Shown here: piece after piece, positions 10,154 through 19,980 of the stretch
Numbering within the stretch: position 1 is the stretch's first letter
How the letters are laid out: each line of letters opens with the position of its first letter
Assembly: GCA_031272245.1 (NCBI GenBank)
Contig: JAISUE010000020.1
Coordinates: 1 to 47,416 of the forward strand
Direction: 5' to 3'
Length of the DNA: 47,416 nt
Source of the DNA: Bacteroidales bacterium
GTDB taxonomy: Bacteria; Bacteroidota; Bacteroidia; Bacteroidales; P3
Translations under genes and position numbers: made by a program
The notes under the pieces: model-generated
The model's input: only the letters and a program-made list of their open reading frames with translations
What the model was told of the DNA's origin: nothing
Database searches by the model: none

Positions 10154-10552
10154 TGTTTTAGAAAGTATGCTGCAAAAAACACTGACCGTCAAAAATTATA
10201 TCAAAGTCCTCCAAATCAATATTGCAGACATTAAAAAAACTTTTAATGTTACTATAAATCCTTTTTAAGTCTAATTATTTTTAAGACATGGCAATCTTTT
10301 TAATCGGTTAAAAACTTTGTTTGCAAATAGTAAAAAATATTAATCAGGAATAAATATTTATTAGTCAGGAATAAATATTTATTAATCAAGAATAAATATT
10401 GTTTATACAGCATAAAATCATATTAAAACGTCCCTTATAAACACATTTTAGAAGGTTAAAATGTTATCTTACAAAAATGAAATTTTTTAATCATTATAAG
10501 ACTGTTTGAATTAACATTTTCATCTTAATTATTCGGCATACTTTCTAAAATA
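10154..10552. repeat. Inverted-repeat-bounded non-coding island
   Basis: Left end 10154-10170 tgttttagaaagtatgc; right end 10536-10552 gcatactttctaaaata; 15-bp perfect core in inverted orientation. Confidence 0.45.
10339..10401 (+). repeat. Three tandem 21-bp units (attaatcaggaataaatattt)
   Basis: 10339-10359 attaatcaggaataaatattt; 10360-10380 attagtcaggaataaatattt; 10381-10401 attaatcaagaataaatattg. Confidence 0.9.
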
Positions 10553-10569
10553 CTGTTAAATAAATTTAT

Positions 10570-10577
10570 TACTTTTG
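10570..10577 (+). promoter_or_regulatory. -7 box TACTTTTG upstream of the guanylyltransferase gene
   Basis: TAnnTTTG match 27 bp 5' of the ATG at 10604. Confidence 0.5.
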
Positions 10578-10603
10578 CCTAAAAATAAAATTATACTTTG
10601 TAT

Positions 10604-11689
10604 ATGAATACAAATAATTATTGCGTAATTATGGCTGGGGGAATAGGAACTCGTTTCTGGCCTATGAGCAGACAACGCAAACCAAAACAATTTATAGATG
10701 TACTGGGAGTAAATAAATCATTACTTCAATTAACTTTTGAACGAATGGAACAAATTGTTCCAAAACAAAATATATTTATAGTAACAAATGAAATATATCG
10801 TAATTTAGTTTTGACTCAAATTACATGTATTGACGAAATGCAAGTCTTATGCGAACCAAGCAGACGAAATACTGCTCCCTGCATTGCATATGCCAATTAC
10901 ATAATACGACAAATAAATCCTAACGCAAACATAGTTGTAGCTCCTTCCGATCATGTTATAAATGACGAAGAGTTATTTATACGTACTATAAATCAGGGAT
11001 TGTTAGCTGTAGAACAGGAAAATATACTTATAACATTAGGCATTAAGCCTGCGTATCCAAATACAGGTTATGGATATGTACAATATTTAGAAAAAAAGAC
11101 TTGTAAAACTGATAAAGACATCAAAAAAGTCAAATTATTTGCAGAAAAACCAAATGAAGATATGGCTAAAAAGTTTATTGCGAGTGGAGATTTTTTATGG
11201 AATGCAGGTATATTTATTTGGAATATGCATTCTATAGATGAGGCTATGCGTACATATTGTCCTGATGTATTTAATGCATTTGAATACAATAGCGAAAAAC
11301 AATTAGACGAAAAAGATTTTATTAACGCAGCATACTCTTCTTCACCTGCTATTTCCATTGATTATGCAATTATGGAAAGAGCGGAAAATGTGTATATAAT
11401 TCCTTCTAATTTTGGTTGGAGTGATGTTGGAACATGGAAAGCATTGTATAATGTGGGGAAGAAGGATGAAAATATGAATGCGATAGTTGGTCGTAATGTT
11501 ATGGCTTATGAAACAACAAATTGTTTAGTAAATGTTCCTAAAGATAAATTAGTAGTATTACAGGGCTTAAATGATTATATTGTTGTAGAAAGCGATAATA
11601 TTCTAATGATTTGTCGCAAAGAAGACGAACAACGCATTCGTCAATTTGTAACAGATGTTGAAGTAGAACGTGGCGGACAATTTATTTAA
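10604..11689 (+). CDS. Mannose-1-phosphate guanylyltransferase
   Basis: VIMAGGIGTRFWPMSRQRKPKQFIDVLG, EPSRRNTAPCIAYA, APSDHVI, FAEKPNED, NAGIFIWN, SFGWSDVGTW-like motif (NFGWSDVGTW). Confidence 0.93.
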   Translation: MNTNNYCVIMAGGIGTRFWPMSRQRKPKQFIDVLGVNKSLLQLTFERMEQIVPKQNIFIVTNEIYRNLVLTQITCIDEMQVLCEPSRRNTAPCIAYANYIIRQINPNANIVVAPSDHVINDEELFIRTINQGLLAVEQENILITLGIKPAYPNTGYGYVQYLEKKTCKTDKDIKKVKLFAEKPNEDMAKKFIASGDFLWNAGIFIWNMHSIDEAMRTYCPDVFNAFEYNSEKQLDEKDFINAAYSSSPAISIDYAIMERAENVYIIPSNFGWSDVGTWKALYNVGKKDENMNAIVGRNVMAYETTNCLVNVPKDKLVVLQGLNDYIVVESDNILMICRKEDEQRIRQFVTDVEVERGGQFI

Positions 11690-11760
11690 ATAGTTTATTT
11701 AACTGTGTTTATTAATTTTGTACTATCTAAAAAATATAAACTCATAATAATATCAAATAT

Positions 11761-13026
11761 ATGCAAGTAAATAATAGAAAATTGATGTTTCCAAACATTA
11801 CAGACGAGCAATGGAATGATTGGAAATGGCAGGTAAAAAACCGAATAGAAACTCTTGATGAGTTAAAAAAGTATATAAATTTGACCAAAGAGGAAGAAGA
11901 AGGTGTCGCAAAGTCTTTAACTTCTTTGCGAATGGCAATAACACCTTACTATCTTTCATTAATAGATGTTAATAATCCAAATTGCCCTGTAAGACGACAA
12001 GCTATTCCAACTGCTAACGAATTACATAAAGTTGATGCTGATTTATTAGACCCTTTGCATGAAGATGAAGATTCTCCTGTTCCGGGACTTACTCACAGAT
12101 ACCCGGATAGAGTTTTGTTTCTAATTACTGACATGTGTTCAATGTATTGTCGTCATTGTACAAGGAGACGTTTTGCAGGTCAGCATGATTGCGAAAGTCC
12201 TTCTGTAAAAATTCAGCAAGCAATAGATTATATTGCTGCTACACCTCAAGTGAGAGATGTATTGTTGTCAGGAGGAGATGCACTAATGGTAAGTGATAAA
12301 ATGCTTGAATCAATTATAGAACGGTTAAGATCTATACCTCATGTTGAAATTATTAGAATAGGCAGCCGTGTTCCTGTGGTTTGTCCGCAAAGAATAACTG
12401 ATGATTTATGCAATATGTTAAAAAAATATCATCCTGTTTGGCTTAATACTCATTTTAATCATCCTAATGAATTGACACAAGAAGCAAGGGAAGCATGTGC
12501 AAAACTTGCAAATGCAGGAGTGCCGTTAGGAAATCAAAGTGTATTATTAAGAGGAGTAAATGATGATGTCAGGGTTATGAGAAAGCTTGTTCACGAATTA
12601 GTAAAGGCAAGGGTTAGACCTTATTATATCTATCAATGTGATCTGTCTATGGGACTTGAACATTTTCGTACTCCTGTTTCAAAAGGAATAGAGATAATAG
12701 AAAATTTACGCGGACATACTTCCGGTTACGCTGTGCCAACTTTTGTTGTAGATGCTCCCGGTGGCGGAGGAAAAACACCTGTTATGCCACAATATGTAAT
12801 ATCTCAAAGTCCAGGACGAGTAGTGTTAAGAAATTTTGAAGGAGTTATCACTACTTATACAGAGCCTGTTGATTATACACCCGGCAAATGCGATGTAGAT
12901 TTTCTGAAATATGAAGAAAACAAAGCCGCAAGTTTGGAAAGAGAAGGTGTTGCTTCATTGCTTCATGGTGATAGTTTAGCTTTAGAACCATCACATCTTG
13001 AAAGACATGAAAGAACGAAAAAATAA
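11761..13026 (+). CDS. kamA: Lysine 2,3-aminomutase (radical SAM)
   Basis: Radical SAM CSMYCRHC, FAGQHDCESP, LLSGGDALMVSD, VPTFVVDAPGGGGKTPVMPQYV. Confidence 0.92.
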   Translation: MQVNNRKLMFPNITDEQWNDWKWQVKNRIETLDELKKYINLTKEEEEGVAKSLTSLRMAITPYYLSLIDVNNPNCPVRRQAIPTANELHKVDADLLDPLHEDEDSPVPGLTHRYPDRVLFLITDMCSMYCRHCTRRRFAGQHDCESPSVKIQQAIDYIAATPQVRDVLLSGGDALMVSDKMLESIIERLRSIPHVEIIRIGSRVPVVCPQRITDDLCNMLKKYHPVWLNTHFNHPNELTQEAREACAKLANAGVPLGNQSVLLRGVNDDVRVMRKLVHELVKARVRPYYIYQCDLSMGLEHFRTPVSKGIEIIENLRGHTSGYAVPTFVVDAPGGGGKTPVMPQYVISQSPGRVVLRNFEGVITTYTEPVDYTPGKCDVDFLKYEENKAASLEREGVASLLHGDSLALEPSHLERHERTKK

Positions 13027-13093
13027 AAAAAAGTTTGTTTTAAACATAGCTTTTAATAAAAATGATAAACAATATTTCTACACATAAATTATT

Positions 13094-14101
13094 ATGTCTC
13101 TAATATCAGATATATTGCGTTATCGTAGTATTTCATTTGTTGGAATGGAAAAAAACACAGGGAAGACAGAAACATTAAATTATGTTTTATCTTCCCTTTA
13201 TTGTAAAAATTTGCGAATAGCTTTAACTTCTGTTGGTGTAGATGGAGAAAAACAGGACAGTATTTTTGCAAACTCCAAGCCTGAAATCACAATTTATCCA
13301 CAAACTACTTTTATTACTGCAGAAAAACTTTATCCATTAAAGCAAATAACTGCATCTATTCAAGGTATATCCGACAAACATACAGCATTGGGAAGACTTA
13401 TAAAAGCAAAAGCTATGAATAAAGGAAAAGTTTTATTAGCAGGTCCTTCCGATACAACATGGTTAAAAAAAATTATAGATGAATTATTACAGGATAATGA
13501 TTTATGTTTAATAGATGGAGCATTGTCAAGATTAAGTTTTGGCAGTCCTTCCATCACAGAAGCAATGATACTTTCTACCGGAACAGCTCTTTCAATGAGT
13601 ATAAATCAAATAGTAAAGAAAACAGACTTCGTTTTCAGAATGACTTTATTACAACCTGTTACCAAAAATTTAACATGCAAATTAGTAAATATTAAAAATG
13701 GTATTTATGTTATTGAGAACAATGAAAATATAATTCCTTTGCCTATACCATCTCTTTTAATGTTAGAAAAATATAAGGATATAATCTTTTCTAAAGGAAA
13801 AACATTATTTATAAGTGGTATATTAACCGACAGCCTTATTAAATTCATATTAACTCAACCCGATATTTCAAAAATTGAACTTATAATAAAAGATTTCACA
13901 AAAATATTTTCTTCTCCTGCAAATACTGATTTATTTTTGCAAAATGGAGGGAAAATTAAAGTATTAACTCCTGCAAATCTTATTGCAATAACAATAAACC
14001 CTATTGCTGCAAATGGGTTTAAACTTAATTCAACAAAACTTATAGATGCTCTCTCAAACAAAATAAATATACCTGTTTATAATGTTAAAGAAATGAATTA
14101 G
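13094..14101 (+). CDS. Putative KamB-like protein (lysine 5,6-aminomutase reactivase subunit family), P-loop
   Basis: Walker A-like GMEKNTGKTETLNYV, DNDLCLIDGALSR, position directly after kamA; assignment from memory of family features. Confidence 0.55.
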   Translation: MSLISDILRYRSISFVGMEKNTGKTETLNYVLSSLYCKNLRIALTSVGVDGEKQDSIFANSKPEITIYPQTTFITAEKLYPLKQITASIQGISDKHTALGRLIKAKAMNKGKVLLAGPSDTTWLKKIIDELLQDNDLCLIDGALSRLSFGSPSITEAMILSTGTALSMSINQIVKKTDFVFRMTLLQPVTKNLTCKLVNIKNGIYVIENNENIIPLPIPSLLMLEKYKDIIFSKGKTLFISGILTDSLIKFILTQPDISKIELIIKDFTKIFSSPANTDLFLQNGGKIKVLTPANLIAITINPIAANGFKLNSTKLIDALSNKINIPVYNVKEMN

Positions 14102-14226
14102 TTTTTACTTGCATTGTTTGGTCGGGTTGATAAATTGGAAGGTTTAAATGTTCTTAACTTTTTGAAAACATAATTGAACCTAAATATTTTTATGAGTATT
14201 TTTTGTTTTCCTACTATATATATCAA

Positions 14227-14268
14227 CAAAAAAGCCAAGGAAATAAATATCTCTTTGGCTTTTTTTCT
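14227..14268. terminator. Bidirectional terminator between kamB-like gene and rny
   Basis: aaaaaagccaa...ttggctttttt hairpin with A and T tracts on either side. Confidence 0.7.
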
Positions 14269-14285
14269 ATCAGTTTAAGTATTAA

Positions 14286-15830
14286 CTATTTTGCAAAATT
14301 AACAGATCTTGTTTCGCGAATAACTGTTACTTTTATCATGCCGGGAAACACCATTTCGGTTTGTATCTTTTTTGACAAATCAAATGATAATTGGCTTGCT
14401 TCAGCATCAGTAAGTTTGTCTGCGGCTACAATAACACGCAATTCACGTCCCGCTTGTATGGCATAAGTCTTAAGAACACCATTATACGACATTGCTAATT
14501 CTTCCAATTTATTAAGACGGTTAATATAGGCTTCAACAACTTCGCGTCTTGCTCCTGGTCTTGCTCCGGAAATAGCATCGCAAACCTGAACAATAGGAGC
14601 ATAAAGACTATTCATTTCTGTTTCATCGTGGTGAGAGCCAATAGCATTACATATTTCCGGTTTCTCCTTAAATTTCTCTGCAAGTTTCATCCCTAAAAGT
14701 GCATGTGGTAATTCAGGTTCATTATCTGGTACTTTCCCTATATCATGTAAAAGCCCTGCACGCTTTGCTATTTTAGCGTTAAGACCAAGTTCCGAAGCCA
14801 TAGTCGCACATAAATTGGCAACTTCACGAGAATGTTGTAAAAGATTTTGTCCATAAGAAGAGCGATATTTCATTTTACCAACCATCCTTATCAATTCAGG
14901 GTGAAGATTAACTATACCCAAGTCTATACATGTTTTTTTACCTATTTCAATTACTTCCTGTTCTAACTGTTTCTTTGTTTTTGCAACAACTTCTTCAATA
15001 CGTGCCGGATGGATACGCCCATCTGTTACAAGCTTATGTAATGAAAGACGTGCAACTTCACGACGAACCGGGTCAAAACATGACAATAAAATAGCGTCAG
15101 GGGAATCATCTATTATGATTTCTACACCAGTTAAACTCTCTATTGTTCTGATATTACGACCTTCACGTCCTATAATTCTGCCTTTTATTTCTTCATTTTC
15201 AAGATTAAAAGCTGTTACTGTATTTTCTATTGCAACTTCTGCAGCTGTACGTTGAATAGATTGAACGATTATTTTTTTTGCTTGTTGATTTGCAGTAAGT
15301 TTTGCCTCTTCAACAATATCCATAATTTTGCCTGCAGCTTCTGAACGTGCTTCGTCAACAAGTGTTTCTACTAACTGAGTTTTTGCCTGTTCTGCCGATA
15401 AACCTGCTATTTGCTCTAATCGTTCTACACTTTGACGATAAGTTTTTTCTACTTCCTGTTGACGTGCTGCAAGTCTTTCTTGTTGACGATTAAAATTTTC
15501 TTTTGCAGTTTTAAATTCATTGTCTTTTTTTTGTAGTTCTTCCAATTTTTGACTTGCTGACCGTTGCTGCTCTTTAATTTTATTTTCAATTTGAGCAATT
15601 TTGTTATTACGCTCTTGAATTTGTTTGTCATGCTCAGATTTCATTTGAAAAAATTTTTCCTTCGCCTGCAACATCTTTTCTTTCTTAATGATTTCTGCTT
15701 TATCCTCCGCTTCCTGTAATACTTTCAAGCTACGTTTTTGCAATTTTTTACTGAAAACAGTTGTGGCAACAAGTACTCCTATTCCCAAGCCAACAACCCC
15801 TGTAATGATTCCTATTATTAACTCATTCAT
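14286..15830 (-). CDS. rny: Ribonuclease Y
   Basis: N-term TM segment, long coiled coil, KH region ([48 protein letters not shown]), HD domain (LLHDIGK). Confidence 0.96.
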   Translation of the reverse strand: MNELIIGIITGVVGLGIGVLVATTVFSKKLQKRSLKVLQEAEDKAEIIKKEKMLQAKEKFFQMKSEHDKQIQERNNKIAQIENKIKEQQRSASQKLEELQKKDNEFKTAKENFNRQQERLAARQQEVEKTYRQSVERLEQIAGLSAEQAKTQLVETLVDEARSEAAGKIMDIVEEAKLTANQQAKKIIVQSIQRTAAEVAIENTVTAFNLENEEIKGRIIGREGRNIRTIESLTGVEIIIDDSPDAILLSCFDPVRREVARLSLHKLVTDGRIHPARIEEVVAKTKKQLEQEVIEIGKKTCIDLGIVNLHPELIRMVGKMKYRSSYGQNLLQHSREVANLCATMASELGLNAKIAKRAGLLHDIGKVPDNEPELPHALLGMKLAEKFKEKPEICNAIGSHHDETEMNSLYAPIVQVCDAISGARPGARREVVEAYINRLNKLEELAMSYNGVLKTYAIQAGRELRVIVAADKLTDAEASQLSFDLSKKIQTEMVFPGMIKVTVIRETRSVNFAK

Positions 15831-15898
15831 ATTTTATTAAATTAAATTTATTATATATTATAACTTTCGTTATTGTTTTCAACAAAACCAAAAAAGAA

Positions 15899-16084
15899 CT
15901 GCACCAACAGACAAATGGAGTTGGTCAAACTCCGATAAATTACGTTTTGAGAGCCTTGTGTATCAAACTTCTACCGCCAAATTATGGATTCCAAAAAGGA
16001 ATTGAAGCCTGTTTTCCTCACAATGAGCTTACTCGGTTCGTGTTTAGTGTTGAGTTTGCAAACTGTTTTGTCTAATTGATGCAG
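15899..16084 (-). ncRNA. Candidate 6S-like RNA
   Basis: ~186 nt between zapA and rny; ends pair: ctgcatcaa/ttggtgcag, agacaa/ttgtct, caaactc/gagtttg; large central region with smaller hairpin ttcc-ttttt-ggaa; no ORF. Confidence 0.6.
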
Positions 16085-16121
16085 CTATATAAGTCTGTTT
16101 ATTTCAAAGAACTGCTATTTA

Positions 16122-16418
16122 CTACCTTCTTATATCAATTTGTTCGTTTAGAAATCTATCTAATTGTTCAAGTCTTTGAGTTACTTCTTCGTCCTTAAAA
16201 TTACGTTTTTCTTCTATTTTGATATATTGTGTTACATATTCCAATAACACCATCGCTAATAAATCCTGTTTATCCTTATAAGCATACAATCGTGCATAAC
16301 CTTCTAATTTTTCTTTGATAAGATTGGAAGCATTACGAAATACCTCTTCCTCATCTGTCTGAATTTTTACCTTATACTTTCTATCGGCAATCGTTATCGT
16401 TACAGGTAATTCTTCCAT
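16122..16418 (-). CDS. zapA: Cell division protein ZapA
   Basis: MEELPVTITIADRKYKVKIQTDEEEVFRNASNLIKEKLEGYA...KQDLLAMVLLEYVTQYIKIE; ATG at 16416-16418 rather than the TTG used by the ORF track. Confidence 0.85.
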   Translation of the reverse strand: MEELPVTITIADRKYKVKIQTDEEEVFRNASNLIKEKLEGYARLYAYKDKQDLLAMVLLEYVTQYIKIEEKRNFKDEEVTQRLEQLDRFLNEQIDIRR

Positions 16419-16420
16419 AA

Positions 16421-16711
16421 TCAATCGTTATCACTTGTTATCATTGTTATACATTTATTGATCTTACGCACCAACTCATTTATTTTTGTTTTGCTTTCGG
16501 CAATATCCGAATGCGTTATTATTCCTATATTTATTTGCTTTATTTTTTCCTCTAAATGTTTATTTTGTTCTATCGTTTCTAAAATTTGTGATTCCAAAGT
16601 TAAAATACGTTCCTTCAAAACAGAATTTTCAATTTTTAAATAGCCGTTTTGTTCAACAATTTTTCTTGATTTATAGTCTATTGCAGAGACTAATGATTCA
16701 ACCTTGTCCAT
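16421..16711 (-). CDS. Small coiled-coil protein immediately upstream of zapA
   Basis: MDKVESLVSAIDYKSRKIVEQNGYLKIENSVLKERILTLESQILETIEQNKHLEEKIKQ heptad pattern; start 16711 supported by TATTTTTG promoter box at 16736-16743 (minus), which lies inside the longer ORF. Confidence 0.7.
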   Translation of the reverse strand: MDKVESLVSAIDYKSRKIVEQNGYLKIENSVLKERILTLESQILETIEQNKHLEEKIKQINIGIITHSDIAESKTKINELVRKINKCITMITSDND

Positions 16712-16735
16712 CTTAAAATCATAGTTAACGTGTTG

Positions 16736-16743
16736 CAAAAATA
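16736..16743 (-). promoter_or_regulatory. -7 box TATTTTTG for the coiled-coil/zapA transcript
   Basis: caaaaata on + strand, 25 bp upstream of the ATG at 16711. Confidence 0.5.
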
Positions 16744-16995
16744 CAAAAAAATTATCAATAGATAAAATAAACAAACAAATAAATATTAAATAGTTCATTT
16801 TATAAATCTTTATAGTGTTCTACATTTAACGTTATTCTAAATACTTAAAATTATATTATTAAAAAAAATGTGCAAACTCAACAAAAAATATTCAGCTATA
16901 TTTCTAATAAAATTAAAAGATTGTTTTAAAATTTTTTTATCAAATAAAAACTGAAAAAAACAGCGGTTTTTAATTTAAATATTTTAAGTTTTTAG

Positions 16996-17003
16996 TATTT
17001 TTG
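16996..17003 (+). promoter_or_regulatory. -7 box TATTTTTG upstream of the GH92 gene
   Basis: TAnnTTTG match 20 bp 5' of the ATG. Confidence 0.5.
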
Positions 17004-17023
17004 CCGCATAAAAATCATTATTA

Positions 17024-19960
17024 ATGAAAAAATATTTATTATTTTTCCTGCTTTTAGCAGGAAGTGCGAATTATATTTTTGCACAAAAAACTATTTTGGT
17101 AAATCCATTTATTGGTACTGATGCTCACGGACATACTTATCCCGGAGCAGTAGCTCCTTTTGGACAAGTGCAACTTTCTCCTGATACGAGATTAGACGGA
17201 TGGGACGGATGCAGTGGTTATCATTGGACGGATAAAACAATTTATGGCTTTTCTCATACCCATCTTTCCGGTACAGGATGCAGTGATTTTTGTGATATTC
17301 TCTTCATCCCAACAACATCTATTGATTTGAAAGCGGATCATTCTTCTGATTTCAAAAAAGAACATGAAAAGGCTGAAGCAGGCTTGTATAAAGTGCATCT
17401 TGATAAATATAATATTAGTGTGGAACTTACTGCTACACAACGTTGCGGTTGGCATAAATATACTTATCTGTTGAATATGGAAAAAGCTATAATCGTGGAT
17501 TTAAAACACAGAGATGAATTGCTTGATTGTTCGTGGTCTAAAATTGATGAAAATACTATTGTTGGAAAAAGAATTAGTAAAGCTTGGAATGAAGAACAAG
17601 TTGTTTATTTTGCTGCGCATTTTTCAAAACCTTTAAAAAAGGTAAAATATGATAATGAACTTAACAGATTGTTATTAACTTTTGGCAAATCACGTAAAAA
17701 AAATAATACAATAGAAGCTACTGTTGCATTGTCATCAGTGAATGAAGACGGAGCTTTAAAAAACTTAAAGGCTGAAAAATCTCAAACTTTTGAACAGGCA
17801 TTAAAAGAAGCTCATGATTTATGGGAAAATGAATTAAGCAAAATAAAGATAGAAGGTGGTAGTTTCCAAAACAGAGTTAAATTTTACACTGCTCTTTATC
17901 ACAGTACCATTTGCCCAAATCTTTATTCTGATGTAAATGGAAAATATCTTGGAATGGATAAAAAGATACATTCTGCAACAGGTTATAACCGCTATCACGT
18001 ATTTTCTTTATGGGATACTTACAGAACTTTACATCCTTTGCTGGCAATCATAGACACTAAACGTTCAAAAGAATTTGCTTTAACTTTTTTAGATATTTAC
18101 AAACAGTCAGGTTTATTACCTATGTGGGAACTTGGTTCTTGGGAAACATACTGTATGATTGGACAACACGGAGCAAGTGTTTTAGCAGACCTTTACTTGA
18201 AAGGTTTAGTTGGAAATGATAAATATGTCCTTGAAGCACTGATAAACACTCTTGACCCTGAAAAAAGAAAAATAAATTTGACCAAAATGGGACAGAAAAA
18301 CTATCATTATTTTGGTCTTGATATGTTTGACAAGTATGGATTTATCCCTTCTGAAAAGGAACACGAGAGTGTTTCAAAGACTTTGGAATATTCTTACAAT
18401 ATGTATTGTGTTGCACAAGTTGCAAAGGCAATGAAAAAACAGGATATTTATGAACAATATATAGCCAAAGCTCAATACTACAAAAATCTGTTTAATCCAA
18501 AAACTAATTTTATAGAACCCAAAGAAAATAATCGCTTTTTACCTAATTTTGATCCTCGCCAAATAGACCGTAATTATACTGAAGGTAATGGCTGGCATTA
18601 TACTTTTTATGTGCCACAAGATATAGAAACTCTTAAAGAAATGATGGGAGGCGATGAAGCTTTTGTAACTAAACTTGATTCTTGTTTTTTTACTTCTTCT
18701 CAAACAACAGGGAGAAAGCAAGCTGATGTTACAGGTTTAATTGGACAATATGCTCATGGAAACGAACCTTCTCAACATACAGCTTATCTTTATGCTTATG
18801 CAGGAGCAGCATATAAAACACAAAAATTAGTAAGATTGATAATGGACAGTCTTTATACTTATAGTCCAAATGGACTTTGTGGAAATGATGATGCAGGACA
18901 AATGAGTGCATGGTTTGTTATGTCTGCATTGGGTTTTTATCCTGTTAATCCTGTATCGCATGAATATGTTTTAGGATCTCCTTTATTTGACAAAGCTATC
19001 ATTCATCTTGAAAGTGGAAAAACATTCACTATCACAGCAAAAGATGCCGAGAAAAAGAAATATGTACATTCTGTATCTCTTAACGGACATCCTTATAACA
19101 AAGCATTTATAACATATGAACAAATAATGGCAGGGGGAAATCTTACATTTGAAATGAGCGAAGAGCCCAATCCTTATTTTGCTTCTTCAAAAGACGAACA
19201 ACCATCTTCAAAAATAGAAGATAATCTTATTGTTCCTGTACCTTATGTTGAGTATGAAGGTACGTCTTCTTTCAGCAATATATTGGATTTAACAATCAAA
19301 CCTGCCGAAGACAATGATTCAATAGTTGCTGTTAGTAATAAAAACGATGGGGTTTCCGATGTAGCATTTAATTTCAAAGACTACAAAGTAAATTTATTAT
19401 TTGACAGAAGCTGCGAAATATCTGCCGCATCTATTAATGATAATGGTAAAATGAGTAAAATGATTACAAGTAAGTTTGTAAAAATACCAAGTGGCAGGAG
19501 TATTAAGATTTATTCTCATTATGATAATCAGTATTCTGCAGGAGGAGATTTTGCTTTAATTGATAAACAAAAAGGAAGTGATAATTGGCGTTTAGGTTCT
19601 TGGCAAGGCTATCAAGGTGAAGACGTTGTTTGTGTTGTTGATTTGGGAAAAGAAACTTCTGTAAAGAGAGTTGGAGCAAATTTTATTCAAGACGCAGGGG
19701 CATGGATATTTATGCCTGTTCAGGTTAAATATTCTTATTCAATGGATGGAGAAAATTATACAACATCTGAAATAATGGGAAATCCTATAAGTGAAAAAGA
19801 AACAGTTAAAACAATTAACACTTTTTATACATCTCAACCTGTAAAATGTCGCTATCTAAGATTAGAAGCTACTAATAGAAAAACAAATCCCGAATGGCAT
19901 ATTTCAGCAGGTGAGCCTTCATGGTTATTTATAGATGAAATAGAAATAGAAGAAGAATAA
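17024..19960 (+). CDS. GH92 family alpha-1,2-mannosidase, secreted, C-terminal discoidin-like region
   Basis: Signal peptide; VNPFIGTDAHGHTYPGAVAPFGQVQLSPDTR, GCSGYHWTD, FSHTHLSGTGCSDF, GNDDAGQMSAWFVMSALGFYPVNP. Confidence 0.94.
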   Translation: MKKYLLFFLLLAGSANYIFAQKTILVNPFIGTDAHGHTYPGAVAPFGQVQLSPDTRLDGWDGCSGYHWTDKTIYGFSHTHLSGTGCSDFCDILFIPTTSIDLKADHSSDFKKEHEKAEAGLYKVHLDKYNISVELTATQRCGWHKYTYLLNMEKAIIVDLKHRDELLDCSWSKIDENTIVGKRISKAWNEEQVVYFAAHFSKPLKKVKYDNELNRLLLTFGKSRKKNNTIEATVALSSVNEDGALKNLKAEKSQTFEQALKEAHDLWENELSKIKIEGGSFQNRVKFYTALYHSTICPNLYSDVNGKYLGMDKKIHSATGYNRYHVFSLWDTYRTLHPLLAIIDTKRSKEFALTFLDIYKQSGLLPMWELGSWETYCMIGQHGASVLADLYLKGLVGNDKYVLEALINTLDPEKRKINLTKMGQKNYHYFGLDMFDKYGFIPSEKEHESVSKTLEYSYNMYCVAQVAKAMKKQDIYEQYIAKAQYYKNLFNPKTNFIEPKENNRFLPNFDPRQIDRNYTEGNGWHYTFYVPQDIETLKEMMGGDEAFVTKLDSCFFTSSQTTGRKQADVTGLIGQYAHGNEPSQHTAYLYAYAGAAYKTQKLVRLIMDSLYTYSPNGLCGNDDAGQMSAWFVMSALGFYPVNPVSHEYVLGSPLFDKAIIHLESGKTFTITAKDAEKKKYVHSVSLNGHPYNKAFITYEQIMAGGNLTFEMSEEPNPYFASSKDEQPSSKIEDNLIVPVPYVEYEGTSSFSNILDLTIKPAEDNDSIVAVSNKNDGVSDVAFNFKDYKVNLLFDRSCEISAASINDNGKMSKMITSKFVKIPSGRSIKIYSHYDNQYSAGGDFALIDKQKGSDNWRLGSWQGYQGEDVVCVVDLGKETSVKRVGANFIQDAGAWIFMPVQVKYSYSMDGENYTTSEIMGNPISEKETVKTINTFYTSQPVKCRYLRLEATNRKTNPEWHISAGEPSWLFIDEIEIEEE

Positions 19961-19980
19961 CCTATTAAAATAACCTTATT

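Noticed and set aside
14203-14466. 87-aa + strand ORF across the rny 3' end
   Set aside because: Overlaps the terminator and the rny coding region antisense.
16712-16798. N-terminal extension of the ORF upstream of zapA (possible TM segment)
   Set aside because: A TATTTTTG promoter box lies inside it; the ATG at 16711 is more likely. Not excluded experimentally.
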